The notes under the pieces: generated by a model
Databases searched by the model: none
The model's input: the letters and a program-made list of their open reading frames with translations, nothing else
What the model was told of the DNA's origin: nothing
Shown here: positions 24,396-33,902 of the stretch, in pieces
Numbering within the stretch: the first letter of the stretch is position 1
Layout: each line of letters starts with the position of its first letter
Translations under genes and position numbers: made by a program
DNA from: Metopolophium dirhodum
Taxonomy: Eukaryota > Arthropoda > Insecta > Hemiptera > Aphididae
NCBI RefSeq assembly: GCF_019925205.1
Contig: NC_083562.1
Span: 21,700,001 to 21,764,000 of the forward strand
Length of the DNA: 64,000 nt
Reading direction: 5' to 3'

Positions 24396-24510
24396 TGTTA
24401 ATGTGGTTTGGTGTGGCACGGTTCGTACACTCAATTGCGGAAATGCTCTGAGTACGTATTGGCCGGTATTGCTAACTCCCGGATGGGTGACCACCCAGAT
24501 TTTTTTAGGT
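24396..24510 (+). ncRNA. 5S rRNA-like fragment, possibly SINE-derived
   Basis: The stretch CCGGATGGGTGACCACCCAG at about 24478-24497 closely resembles the 3' internal part of 5S rRNA (GGATGGGTGACCGCCTGGG), followed by a T-run. The first half of 5S rRNA is not recognisable, so this is not a functional gene. A 5S-derived SINE or an old pseudogene is likely. A C12 run at 24557-24568 follows. The overlapping open frames are chance. Bases 24131-24395 show no feature. Confidence 0.45.
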
Positions 24511-24975
24511 TTAAATCCTTGTCACACATACAAAATGTGTTTCAACAAACTGTTCCTCCCCCCCCCCCCCTTAAACCAAAAAAAAATTGCTAAATGCTGA
24601 GAGTAAATTGCAAATGCTATGCATTTGAAAGACAGGACAACAAATGAAGGCAGACCTCTTAATAATTAAAAAATTAATTTTTTAAACTTTAAAATTGGTA
24701 TTGTGTTAATAAAGTGATTGAATTATATTTAAGAATAGTTAAAAATAAATATTCCTTTAAGTATTATGAAGTCTAACAATTACATTTGTATGTTTCTTAT
24801 ATAATATGTAGTCAATGGACATTAAGAATATTTCTTGGCAGTGCCCGATTTTCTTTTAGTTCAGTAAGACAATTATATTCAACTAGTCAACAAATGTCAT
24901 TGTGATGCAGTGATAGGACCACCCAATGGTGCTGAGTGCTGACTATTGTAAAAACGCACACCTAAGAAGAACTCT

Positions 24976-25944
24976 TTATGTAAATAGAGGATTATTACTT
25001 AATTTTTTAAAAAATTTTAATCTTTGACAGCATGCACAGTAATAGGAAGATATGCCTTGATTATTTTTCCTGTAATGGGGCATATTTGAACCTAATAAGT
25101 ATCTGTCATGCAAATGTTGTGGCAAAATATTGTACATAACATCTACTGCTTTAACGGCATCTAAAAAACAATAAAAATAAAAATTACTTTTGATTTGTAA
25201 CAAAAATGTTTGAAAACTTTTAATACTTGGGTTATTTAGTAGTTTAATATTATGGTAACAGATAAGAGCCCCCTTTCTATATTGTCAGTCTTAAGCTGTT
25301 AGTATAAAGAATGATATATAACATGGGTCTCTGATCTTCATTTTACAACTTAACAAATCTTAAATATGTTTCAGAATCGCGAGCCAAAGTTGTTTAGACT
25401 GTTCGAGAATGATAGAAAGGCAATGCAATTTAAGAAAGATGAGCGTCACTTGTAAATGCTTGTCATTAAAGTTACTTCTATAGTTATTTCCTCTTTAGTG
25501 GAAAGTTAGATAGGAAACCACTGGAATTTCGACAGAACATTGGCCATAATATGCTCATTATAAACTAAGTAATGATCAGGTAGAGAGTAAAATAAAAGCT
25601 ATTTTGTAATTTTTATAGAAAACTAATTTATTTTATTAAAGTAATTTTTTTAAATTCTACCATTTCTATTGATTTATCAACACCAACCTAAAAAAATAAT
25701 AATATAAATACATAATACTTGTAAAAAATAATATTTTAACCAACTTAAACTAACCAACTGATTGATTTTATTCTTTAAAAAAGGATAAAGAATATCTGAG
25801 GTAACATCACCTGGTCCACATCCTAAGTCTAAAACTATTTCATTAGATTTCCATACCATTTTTTTCTATATATATATTTGAGATATCTCTGGCATCCCTC
25901 CATTGCATACCATTATCTTTGATATACTGCCCTGGGCAATGCAT
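24976..25944 (-). pseudogene. Juvenile hormone acid methyltransferase-like, broken
   Basis: JHAMT is a SAM-dependent methyltransferase making juvenile hormone in insects. The first exon (25944-25755) runs from ATG through MQWRDARDIS and the SAM-binding motif LDLGCGPGDVTSDIL, ending CAG TTG/GTTAGT. A second exon scrap (25687 to about 25650) starts after TTTTTTAG with VGVDKSIEMVEF, then decays. The last exon (25160-24976) opens after TTGTTTTTTAG and encodes a C-terminal stretch with NILPQHLHDRYL, ending in a stop. The central part of the usual protein of about 275 residues is missing. An extra A in a run at 25861-25867 breaks the first exon. Exon order and phases match JHAMT, so it derives from a genomic copy, not a retrocopy. 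Confidence 0.72.
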
Positions 25945-26375
25945 TTCAACAAACTAAATATTTTCTCACAAAACATACTGTTTTATACTTGGTTAAGTGA
26001 TAAGCACATTAGGGTTCAAGATAAAATACCTAACGGCTAACAGACCTTCTTAATCATGTAATTTCCAAAACAAACACATTATTGTAAAGCAATATGATTA
26101 AATTTATGCATAAAAATCTTCCACCTATTTATATTTTTATAATCTAATTTAAATTTGATTTAGAAAGCCTTTTCATAAATTATATGTTAGTTAATCTGAT
26201 CAAAGTACAGACGTTGCCAGATAAATTGAGACGGCGGCGGAGGTGCGATAACGGAAAACCAGTGGTTATCCGTATTTGAATATTATTACCGAAAATACAT
26301 CAACAACCCAACAATTGTCACAAAAATTATTTTACGATATTAATTAAAAATTAAATATTCTAATAATTATCTTTT

Positions 26376-26661
26376 TTTTTTTTTAATTGGTCATTAAGCT
26401 CGGAAATTATGGCCATTAGCTGTTTGTTTGTTTATTTGTAGGGGAGGATACTGTTGGTTGGTAAACACGTGTGTGTTGATTTTGGCAGATTTTCAAGTGG
26501 GCACCCGTAGGTATCTGCCATGCCCGGGTGGGGGATGGCGGCACTTGTTCTCCGGACACCGTGACTTGTCCGAAGAAAAATGCCACCCATGGCCGAGGAA
26601 TCGAACTCGGGTCGACTGCGTCGCAGCCAACGCCTTAGTCCGCTCAGCCACTCCGTCCCCC
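26376..26661 (-). mobile_element. tRNA-derived SINE with 11-bp target duplication
   Basis: The minus-strand copy starts at 26661 with a tRNA-Ser-like head: an A-box region GTGGCTGAGCGGACTAAGGC and a B-box GAGTTCGATTCC. A unique body follows, with a CAAA-type simple repeat and a poly(A) end (T-run on plus at 26372-26385). AATTATCTTTT flanks it at 26365-26375 and 26662-26672. The open frames on both strands through this region are by-products of its higher GC. It would be transcribed by RNA polymerase III from its internal promoter. Confidence 0.85.
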
Positions 26662-26700
26662 AATTATCTTTTATTAAAGAACAAAAAGTAGAAATTGTAA

Positions 26701-26797
26701 AATAATAATAATAATAAATACAATTTTTTGCACTGAGTCGGGATCGAACTGGTGACTGCTCTTGTCGTAGCCAACTGTGTGACCTTTGCCCCATATT
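26701..26797 (-). mobile_element. Second tRNA-like SINE, short
   Basis: The minus strand reads GGGGCAAAGGTCACACAGTT, then a B-box AGTTCGATCCC and an ATT/TAT-repeat tail (AATAATAAT on plus at 26701-26717). It lies beside the first SINE inside the same DNA element. The short length and missing A-box consensus make it a degenerate or truncated copy. Confidence 0.5.
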
Positions 26798-26869
26798 GCC
26801 AGCAACTAGTTTAGGCTACACTTACTGAAAAGCGCTGCCACCGTCTCAATTTATCTGGCGACTGTAGAT

Positions 26870-27750
26870 TCTTTAGTATGTAAATTACCTTATATTATTC
26901 ATAGCTTTTATTAGGGTATTTCCGGGTTATCTCAGGTTACCCAAATATTTCCAAGACTCCCTGTTATAAAAATCCACGTTATCTTGACTACCTCATACAG
27001 GAAACCTGACAATATATATAGGTACTGTTGGTTAAATAAAATTGTGAATCTTTTTATAAATTTACATTCCCACATTATAATTTGTATCATTGTAGTATAA
27101 AATTTAATTTTGTTTTCAATGTACAATTTACTATCTACGTATCTTATCATAAGATCATTAACTATTTATTTTGTCAGTCGAAAGTCGTTTGTTAGGTTAC
27201 CTACCCATTGTCCATAGTAGTCGTCACTCGTCAGCCTAATAAAGCCTAATAAAGTGTCAGCGCGGTGGCTGTCATTGTTTTTATTTTTATAAATATAATA
27301 GATTATAAATGCGTATATGTTTAATTGACCGAAATTACTTACTTGAAACAATAAAGAAATTTTAAAGATGATACATTTTAATTCTGATTCTTTTGTTATT
27401 TCTTAACTTAAATTGTTTAGCCTTTGTTCATATTTTTTTTTTTTTTTAACTGTACCAGTTTGAATATTTAACAATTTAATAATTGGTTGTGTTGCATAAA
27501 TTTGTTATATTTGAAAATATTAGACATAGGCATAAATTAATTTCATATCGTATTATCAAATACTACCTTTAAAAAAAACTGGGGAGGGGAAATACCTAAC
27601 TACTACAAAGAAAACAGTCGTGGGGGAAATGTCCGCGATTCGATTTCAATAGTATTACAAACTGTACTCCTTAGTCTTGTCCTACACTCATACTGTCATA
27701 CCTACCATATTTGACACATTGTATGTGCTTGACACCTCAACAATAACATA
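26870..27750. other. Non-coding AT-rich stretch
   Basis: No protein-like frame, tRNA or terminal repeat was recognised. Two minus-strand frames (26932-27150, 27166-27351) are open but AT-driven. Confidence 0.45.
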
Positions 27751-28253
27751 TTAAAGCTGTTGGAGCATAGAATATTTTAAGTAGTAAAATTTAGAAACTT
27801 GTGCAAACATATGTATAATAAATGAACCTTAGTGTGTGTAATCCATTATCTGGGCCATTATCGTGTTATCGTAAAAAACCCGTTAAAATCGGTACAAAAT
27901 ATAAGCTGAAGATTAGTTGTACTTCCCGATGTCCGATTATTATTTAAAAAATATGTATGAACTCATCATCCCCTTTACTAGGTTATGTAGGAAAAATAAT
28001 TGATGTTTTAAAACTGATTGTAAGTGTATAAAATAAAAATATTATTAATAAATTATTTTTTTAAATTTTAACATATTTTTAAGTCTAATTGAATACAAAA
28101 ATCAAAAATCTGTTTCCTACATAACCTAGAAGAGGAGAAGATGAATTAATACATATTTTTAAAATAATAATTGGGCATCGGGAAATGCATAAACTAATCT
28201 TCCGCTTATTGGTCTAAAACTACACAAAATACGGTGTGCTCCAACAGCCTTAA
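27751..28253. mobile_element. TTAA-flanked MITE (piggyBac type)
   Basis: TTAA at 27751-27754 and 28250-28253 bounds inverted termini AGCTGTTGGAGCA and GGCTGTTGGAGCAC. A second, inner inverted repeat of about 100 bases follows (27903-28005 versus 28095-28205; shared strings include CTAGGTTATGTAGGAAA). No protein is encoded. TTAA targets are the hallmark of piggyBac transposition. Confidence 0.85.
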
Positions 28254-29272
28254 CCAGTCGTTGGTACACATGTGAGCGGCGCTCACACAGATAGCATTTC
28301 GAGCGTTATTCGTACAAATATTATTGAATTAATCTGATACTATAAATACCTTCAAATAGCATGTCTATAAATATTTATAAAAATAAATAATTACGCTATT
28401 TGTCATTGCCTATCAGTTATCGTAAGACAAAGACACAAAGTCGACATGACTCGACAGTACCGATTAAGTGAGCGTCGCGCTAACACTGTACTAACCGCGC
28501 AATATTTTTATCACCACCGCTGTAGTCGATTACGTACACGTGTTTTTATTATTTTTTAATTTATCATGGCCAATAAAGTTATTTCGTGGTTAGAAGAGAG
28601 CAGAGACCGAAGAAGTTTTTTTAGATGACCCAGACGATACCGATGCTGATCCCATAGTTATGGAGATCCCGTCGAATTACGTGAAAATAAGTCTGATAGT
28701 GACATTTCTGAACCTACGCATAGATCAAATACTTCACAAACCTCTCGTTCAAGAAGTCGTAGTCCTATAGCACAGAATTCTTACTACTTAGGGAAAGAAA
28801 AACAAACAAAATGGTATGAGGACGCTCCTAGAAATTTACGTACTCGATAACGTAACATCGTTTTACGTTTACCAGGTGTAAAACAAATAGGTCGCGATGC
28901 AAATTCTATTTTGGAGTGCTGGAACTTATTTTTTTCTAATTCCATTTTTGACGATATAGTAAAATACACGTATATAGCTACCTACCTCTATTAAATTTGT
29001 TTGTTATTACTAGGAAACGGATTTTATTGTAAATACATATTTTTATTGAAATGAGATATTTTTAATCTGATAAAAAATGTGTACGATTAAGATCATTCTA
29101 ATTAAAATAAACCCAAATTGATTTTACATATTTTGGACTGTATTTTGTTTTGTTGAAACAATAGTCATAGACACAAATTCACATAACATAATATTGTATA
29201 TACATGCAAAAAGTCATGGGATGGGGGATATGGCACCCTACCTCCCTTGTGAGCACTCACTGATACCCTAGG
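28254..29272 (+). mobile_element. Decayed piggyBac element
   Basis: The left end follows TTAA at 28250-28253 and contains CCAGTCGTTGGTACACA plus a GTGAGC-GGC-GCTCAC hairpin at 28270-28284. The complement of the right end (about 29242-29272) reads CCTAGGGTATCAGTGAGTGC and then TCACAAGG, a plausible diverged partner. A broken transposase N-terminus lies between. A right-hand TTAA is not found at this boundary, so the right end is tentative. Confidence 0.55.
28566..28971 (+). pseudogene. piggyBac transposase N-terminal fragment
   Basis: The frame starts with MANKVISWLEESRDR, shifts to an acidic stretch (LDDPDDTDADPIV), then shifts again to a long frame with YYLGKEKQTKWYEDAPRN and, after an in-frame TAA at 28848-28850, NIVLRLPGVKQIGRD and LECWNLFFSN. 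The order is typical of the region just before the DDE domain of piggyBac proteins. The catalytic domain itself is absent. With two frameshifts and one stop, the copy is inactive. The minus-strand frame at 28784-28969 is its antisense shadow. Confidence 0.75.
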
Positions 29273-29460
29273 ACTTTTTTACCGCGATTCGCTGTAACTT
29301 TATAACCATAACGCAATAACTATATTACTCTATGTAATTAATGAACAAATTAATAATTTATTACCGTTTTCTCGTGGAATAATAAGCAATTAAGTGATAA
29401 CATTTCGATAATCGAAAACTAGATCAAAAATCACGTATTCGATATTTGAATTATTTTCGA

Positions 29461-29756
29461 CACGGACAAGATAGAAAGGACTGGAAACGATATGACGGGC
29501 GGGTGACGGGGAGTCGGACCGAAATTGCCTCGGTCCCTCTACTCTTCTCCACCCAAATTTGTACACAGCTAATATGCATGCTATCTGCTTGGTAAAATCT
29601 CAACTATTTGTATAATATAATTTTAGTTCTTATCATTACATTTTCCACCCAGTCACTAGGTAGCGTTAAGACTAGCCGTGTACAATGGAAATCAGCAGAG
29701 GCACTCCGGACCCGTTAAAGATGTGCCGTTTCCAGTCATCTCTGTCTTAGTCCGTG
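29461..29756. mobile_element. TIR element (MITE)
   Basis: CACGGACAAGATAGAAAGGA at 29461-29480 is matched, complemented, by CACGGACTAAGACAGAGATG ending at 29756, with CTGGAAACG in both arms. Weaker inverted similarity (TCGAAAA...GATC) continues outside. The interior is locally GC-rich (29495-29545) and non-coding. The class is unknown. Confidence 0.65.
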
Positions 29757-29987
29757 ATTTTCGATCAGCTTTTGAGAATTATAGCGTAGATCGAAAAATA
29801 ACAATCAAATCAATTTTTTCGATCGATAGTTAACAATCGAATAAATATCTTCGATTGATTTGAGAATACTAGAATAGCCCCCCTGGTTTATACGAGTATA
29901 CTCATTACGACATTACATAACTGCTCAAATAATAATAATCTTGTAAGAATAATATCTAGAATTTTCGTAACTCATATCATACCGAAA

Positions 29988-30203
29988 ATGAATTTTAATC
30001 AGAAGCAGGATGAAGATATTATACGCCGTCGACTGAAACGCTCGAAGAAGACGTCATTGATGTCGTTGGCGGTGTCACAGATAACCGGCCACACGTCCAG
30101 CGAGCTGCCGTCGCGGAAGGAGTCGGCGACGTCGAAGGACGATTATACGGTGACGTCCTACCAGTTTCCGCTTCCGGTCAGGGGCATTCCATATTATGCT
30201 TGA
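29988..30203 (+). CDS. Hypothetical 71-residue protein
   Basis: The ATG at 29988 opens a frame of 71 codons ending in TGA. GC content is clearly above the neighbourhood and CpG is frequent (TCGTTGGCGGTGTC, CTGCCGTCGCGGAAGG). The product is basic and Ser/Thr-rich: residues 12-25 are Arg/Lys-rich, then repeated SS, TS and SK pairs, ending IPYYA. No signal peptide, membrane segment or known domain is visible. It could be a short gene, a terminal exon or a conserved remnant. No introns or promoter were recognised. Confidence 0.35.
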   Translation: MNFNQKQDEDIIRRRLKRSKKTSLMSLAVSQITGHTSSELPSRKESATSKDDYTVTSYQFPLPVRGIPYYA

Positions 30204-30295
30204 TTAACCGTTATTATTATGTTACATGATATTTGTTTTTATACTTGTTTCTTAATATTATATAATTGGTTAGAAAACTAAATGTGTTATACATT

Positions 30296-30505
30296 TTATT
30301 TATTAGGTATTTTTAATACCGTAATACACATTATAATGTCATGCAGGGTCTCTCGAACCAAAGTTTTGAATTTATCGAATAAACACGCTCGTCTTATTAA
30401 TCCACGAAATCTACTACTGGATACGACGTAAACGTTTTCGATAAAACTGGAACGATATGGATGGCGGATGCGACCATTCGCCGCGACATCGATGTCGAAA
30501 CGCAT
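30296..30505 (-). CDS. Hypothetical 69-residue ORF, weak
   Basis: A minus-strand frame converges on the ORF ending at 30203. Its first 45 codons are relatively GC-rich and encode a basic peptide with SSRFRGLIRRACLF; the remainder is AT-rich. No domain is recognised. It may be an exon or chance, and only composition supports it. Confidence 0.22.
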   Translation of the reverse strand: MRFDIDVAANGRIRHPYRSSFIENVYVVSSSRFRGLIRRACLFDKFKTLVRETLHDIIMCITVLKIPNK

Positions 30506-30837
30506 AAACTATAATGTTTGTGCGTGATATTATATTATACGAACAGTCTGACGGACGCGATGTGATCTGTTTCAAGTGTCACCACCGACGAGTCAAAACC
30601 AGTGTTTCTTAAAAAAAATCAATATTATTATTATATTTTAATATTTAATAATAGTCAACTGCAGTATACAATTTTGCTTTATTTGGTATTTTAGTTTATA
30701 GTTAAATTGTCGATTATCGCTACCTACGTTTTGTGCATGAACTAAGATATAACTGGTATCCGGGTAAAAAAGCCATCGATAAAAAAGCTACGGAATAAAA
30801 AAGACAGATTTATTTTAAAATTAAATACAATTAATAC

Positions 30838-32260
30838 AATTTAAAAAAGGTAGATAAGTGGATGTCGCTCTGCTGTACAGTAGGTTACAAGTGGGTCACT
30901 GTAATGGATGGGGTTAAATTTGAATTCAATGATATAATATCATTGTATAAGAAAAACGATTCTGAGCGAAAACGGTCAGTCAGCCTATGATATTACCAAG
31001 TATATTTGATGATATTATTGTGAAAAAAAAAATTAATATATAACCTATTTATGTGGGTGGAGCCTTGTTTGAAATTTTCAATCCTTAGCCATAAAAGTTA
31101 AACATTTTATACATTTTTAACTACAAAATAATTTATAAATTATAAATTTGATAAATGTTGTCAAAATTTGAACTTTAAATGCTTATAAAAAAAATTGTGC
31201 CTGTATTTTTAATATTTTTCAACTAGTATTAGAACGATATATCAGGAGCCTTATATTAAATTTTCACGCTTTTTTAACCAACAAAATTTTATTGATATTT
31301 ATAGAAAAAAAAACTAAAAAAATTGAAAACTGACAATGTCCATAAACAGCTCAAAAAGAGTCAAATTATTTTCGAAATTTTATCGTGTATAGAAAATGCT
31401 AATACAAACATTCAGTGAAATTTTCAAGTATCTACAGTCATTCGTTTTTTAATTACCTACAATAAAATAAGAAAATTGTTACATGAGAAATCGAGCGAAT
31501 ATCAAATGTTGTAAAAATATAAATTTCAGACGCTCATAAAAATTTAATTTAAGTTTCTTGTAGACTTTTTTTTTTTTTTTGATAAAGGTAGACACACTTA
31601 TGGATAATCTTGTATTACATTTTCAAATTTTCAGATTTAAAAAGAAAAATTTTTATGAATTCTCAACTCAAAATAATTTGCTAATTTTCGTGATTTTTCC
31701 GTATTTTGTCAAAATTTGAACTTAAATGCTTATAAAAAAAAACTGTGACTAAGGATTTTTAATTTTTTTCATCTGCCTTTGAAACAATAACCTAGGAGCC
31801 TTCTATTAAATTTTCAAGCTTTTTTATTCAACAGATAACATTTTATAATTCATTATTTATAGAAAAAAAAACTAAAAAAAATGGAAATTAACAATGTCCG
31901 TAAACAGCTCAAAAATTCAAAATAAGTCCAAATATTTGGAAAATGTTATGGTGTATAGGAAATGCAATTATAAACATTCAGTCAAAATTTCATGTCCTTA
32001 CGGTCATTTGTTTTAGAGTTACACCAAAAACCAAAATCGATTTTTTCAAAAACAGATTTTGCGTAAAAATTCCCGTTTTTCTTTAATTTTTCTTTTGTTT
32101 TTCACGTCGCTTTTGAAAGCTACTGAGAAATTTTTACTTTTGACCCCCCCAAAGTACCAACTAGATTCACTTTCCTATCAGAAAAGTTACTATTGAAGAA
32201 AATCCAAGCACTTTTACTGTCCTAAAAGGTGATGACAGACACAAAAATAAAATTCAAATT
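30838..32260. repeat. Family R dispersed repeat
   Basis: Starts with GATAAGTGGATGTCGCTCTG and GTACAGTAGGTTACAAGTGG, then GATTCTGAGCGAAAACGGTC, then the R body in the same direction as 48765-50045. It contains two internal half-units (GTCCATAAACAGCTCAAAAA near 31338 and GTCCGTAAACAGCTCAAAAA near 31898). It ends with GGTGATGACAGACACAAAAA followed by a short duplicated piece to about 32350. Confidence 0.8.
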
Positions 32261-32349
32261 TTTACAACATTAAATAATATTCACTTGATTTCTCGAGTAG
32301 CGTTTTTCTTATTTTATTGTAATTAAAAAACGAATGGCTGTAGATATAA

Positions 32350-33430
32350 ATAAGAAAAAACCGAATTTTAGTCCAACAATTATTGAAAAATTATCAGACG
32401 ATAGGTATAGTTTATTTATAAAGATTTTCATTAACTTGAAGTTATCACGTAACTTTCACGACCTAGAAACTACTTTTTTGCGCTAACTCCAAGTTTGATT
32501 TTAAAAGTATTTCGCTTATTTTTAGCTATAACCTTTTTAAATTATATTAATTGTATTCAATTTTAAAATAAATAATAATACATTGTAATACCTACATTTT
32601 TTAGCACAAAAATAAATTCATGTCTTTTTTTATCCTAGATTCGTTTTGTGTGCCCTCTTTTTTTAAAGATAATTTTCATTAGGGTTCCACATAAAAAACG
32701 CTTGCCAAGTCAGAGATCGGCATGTAAACTTTCTTGATATTTAATTTTTAGAATTTTAATAACTGTATGTACCTAATATGTATGTATTTTATTACAATAT
32801 GATTAAACCAAAATTGTACTTAAGGAAATTATTAATTGCAAATTAATTTATTAGATTATAGTAGAATATAGTAGGTTGAATACAACTGGTTTGAAGTTAA
32901 GAGTAATAAAGTAATTTTGCTTGTTTTATTTATTAAACTTGATAACGAATAGTGTACATAATATGAATATTTTAAAAACTATTGGCGATAGAAAACAAAT
33001 GTAAGAGCTCTCTAGTCGCTCTGAAATGTGAATAGTGAATAAGTAAATAAATAGTGAGTAACCTAACCTAACCATAGATCATTCGATGGGACTTATATTT
33101 TATTAATTATAGACTATAATAGTATTCAAGTATTAAACCATTACTTATTGTGTAAATCGGATGAATTGTTTAATGAATGACTTCAAAGCATGATCTATTT
33201 TTCTTTTTTATTCATTGTAAAACTCAATAAATTATGAAAATTAAAAATACCCAATTTTTTAAATAATCGTTTCCTTAATTTAAATGTATGCTACAATAAT
33301 ATTATGATAATGTACCTGTATTTTATTTCAATTTACAACAGAAAAATGTGACACATAAATACAAATTAATTTTACCGTCAGCAGTTGATTTAATCGTTTT
33401 GATTGGGATTATAATTTAAATGTTTCAATC
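32350..33430. other. Non-coding AT-rich stretch
   Basis: No gene or element ends were recognised. A short CCTAACCTAACC run at 33062-33073 is too brief to call telomeric. Confidence 0.45.
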
Positions 33431-33902
33431 ATGTCTGATGCCTGGCAAGAGATTCAAGCTGTGAAAAGCAAACGGAATTCATTGCGGGAAATACTTCAGA
33501 AGAGAAGAATAGAGCGGCAAGTTATTCTAAATGAGGCATCTGATAAAATTGTTCCTATAAAAAGGTTAGGTTAGGCCTGTAAGTGTGAACTAGATATGTC
33601 AGTGATTCTGTGTTGATAATTTATAATAATTACATTTACAGGGGGGTCTTTATTGCCAAGTACGAGTAATGCAGAAAACGAATCAGATTTTTATTGGAGC
33701 AAAGTAGGCGACGAACGTGTATTAATTGAAATACTTGATACTTGTTGATGTATCAGTTAATCTTCCAATCACATCTCATCAATTAGTGACTGATCTTTTA
33801 AAAAAACCTAGATACTATATTACCTACATACTATATGACCTACATACTATATTCATCTGTTGTTAATTTGCTATACAAATTTGCTGCACAAAATCTCATA
33901 AG
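33431..33902 (+). pseudogene. METTL3-like 5' gene fragment
   Basis: METTL3 (IME4) is the catalytic N6-adenosine RNA methyltransferase. The exon at 33431-33564 encodes MSDAWQEIQAVKSKRNSLRE and QKRRIERQ, matching the METTL3 N-terminus in order and position, and ends at AAAAG/GTTAGG. After an intron ending in TTTACAG (33565-33641), the second exon contains DERVLIEILD, then a frameshift, then VDVSVNLPITSHQLVTDLL. A local TACCTACATACTATAT duplication follows, then VVNLLYKFAAQNLI up to AG/GTATTT at 33902. Nothing of the catalytic domain follows. A retained intron shows DNA-level duplication of the 5' end. The frameshift and repeat insertion mean it cannot encode the normal protein. Confidence 0.72.

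Larger units (their letters stand above)
26208..26864. mobile_element. Pogo/Tc1-like non-autonomous element, TA target
   Basis: Termini CAGACGTTGCCAGATAAATT (left) and, complemented, CAGTCGCCAGATAAATTGAG (right) are inverted copies about 30 bases long, flanked by TA at 26206-26207 and 26865-26866. No transposase is encoded. The interior is occupied by two SINE-like insertions. CAG-initiated TIRs with TA targets fit the Tc1/mariner-pogo superfamily. Confidence 0.78.

Noticed and set aside
25374..25464. Plus-strand exon after TTTCAG at 25374
   Set aside because: Only 27 codons to a stop, no partner exon, and it lies inside the intronic part of the minus-strand JHAMT remnant.
26585..26661. Functional tRNA-Ser gene
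   Set aside because: The anticodon arm does not fold as a tRNA, and the sequence continues into a SINE body with target duplications.
26428..26794. Overlapping frames on both strands, 87 and 120 codons
   Set aside because: Both are explained by the GC-richer tRNA-derived SINEs; the A- and B-box structure is the better reading.
28784..28969. 61-codon minus-strand ORF
   Set aside because: Antisense of the piggyBac fragment.
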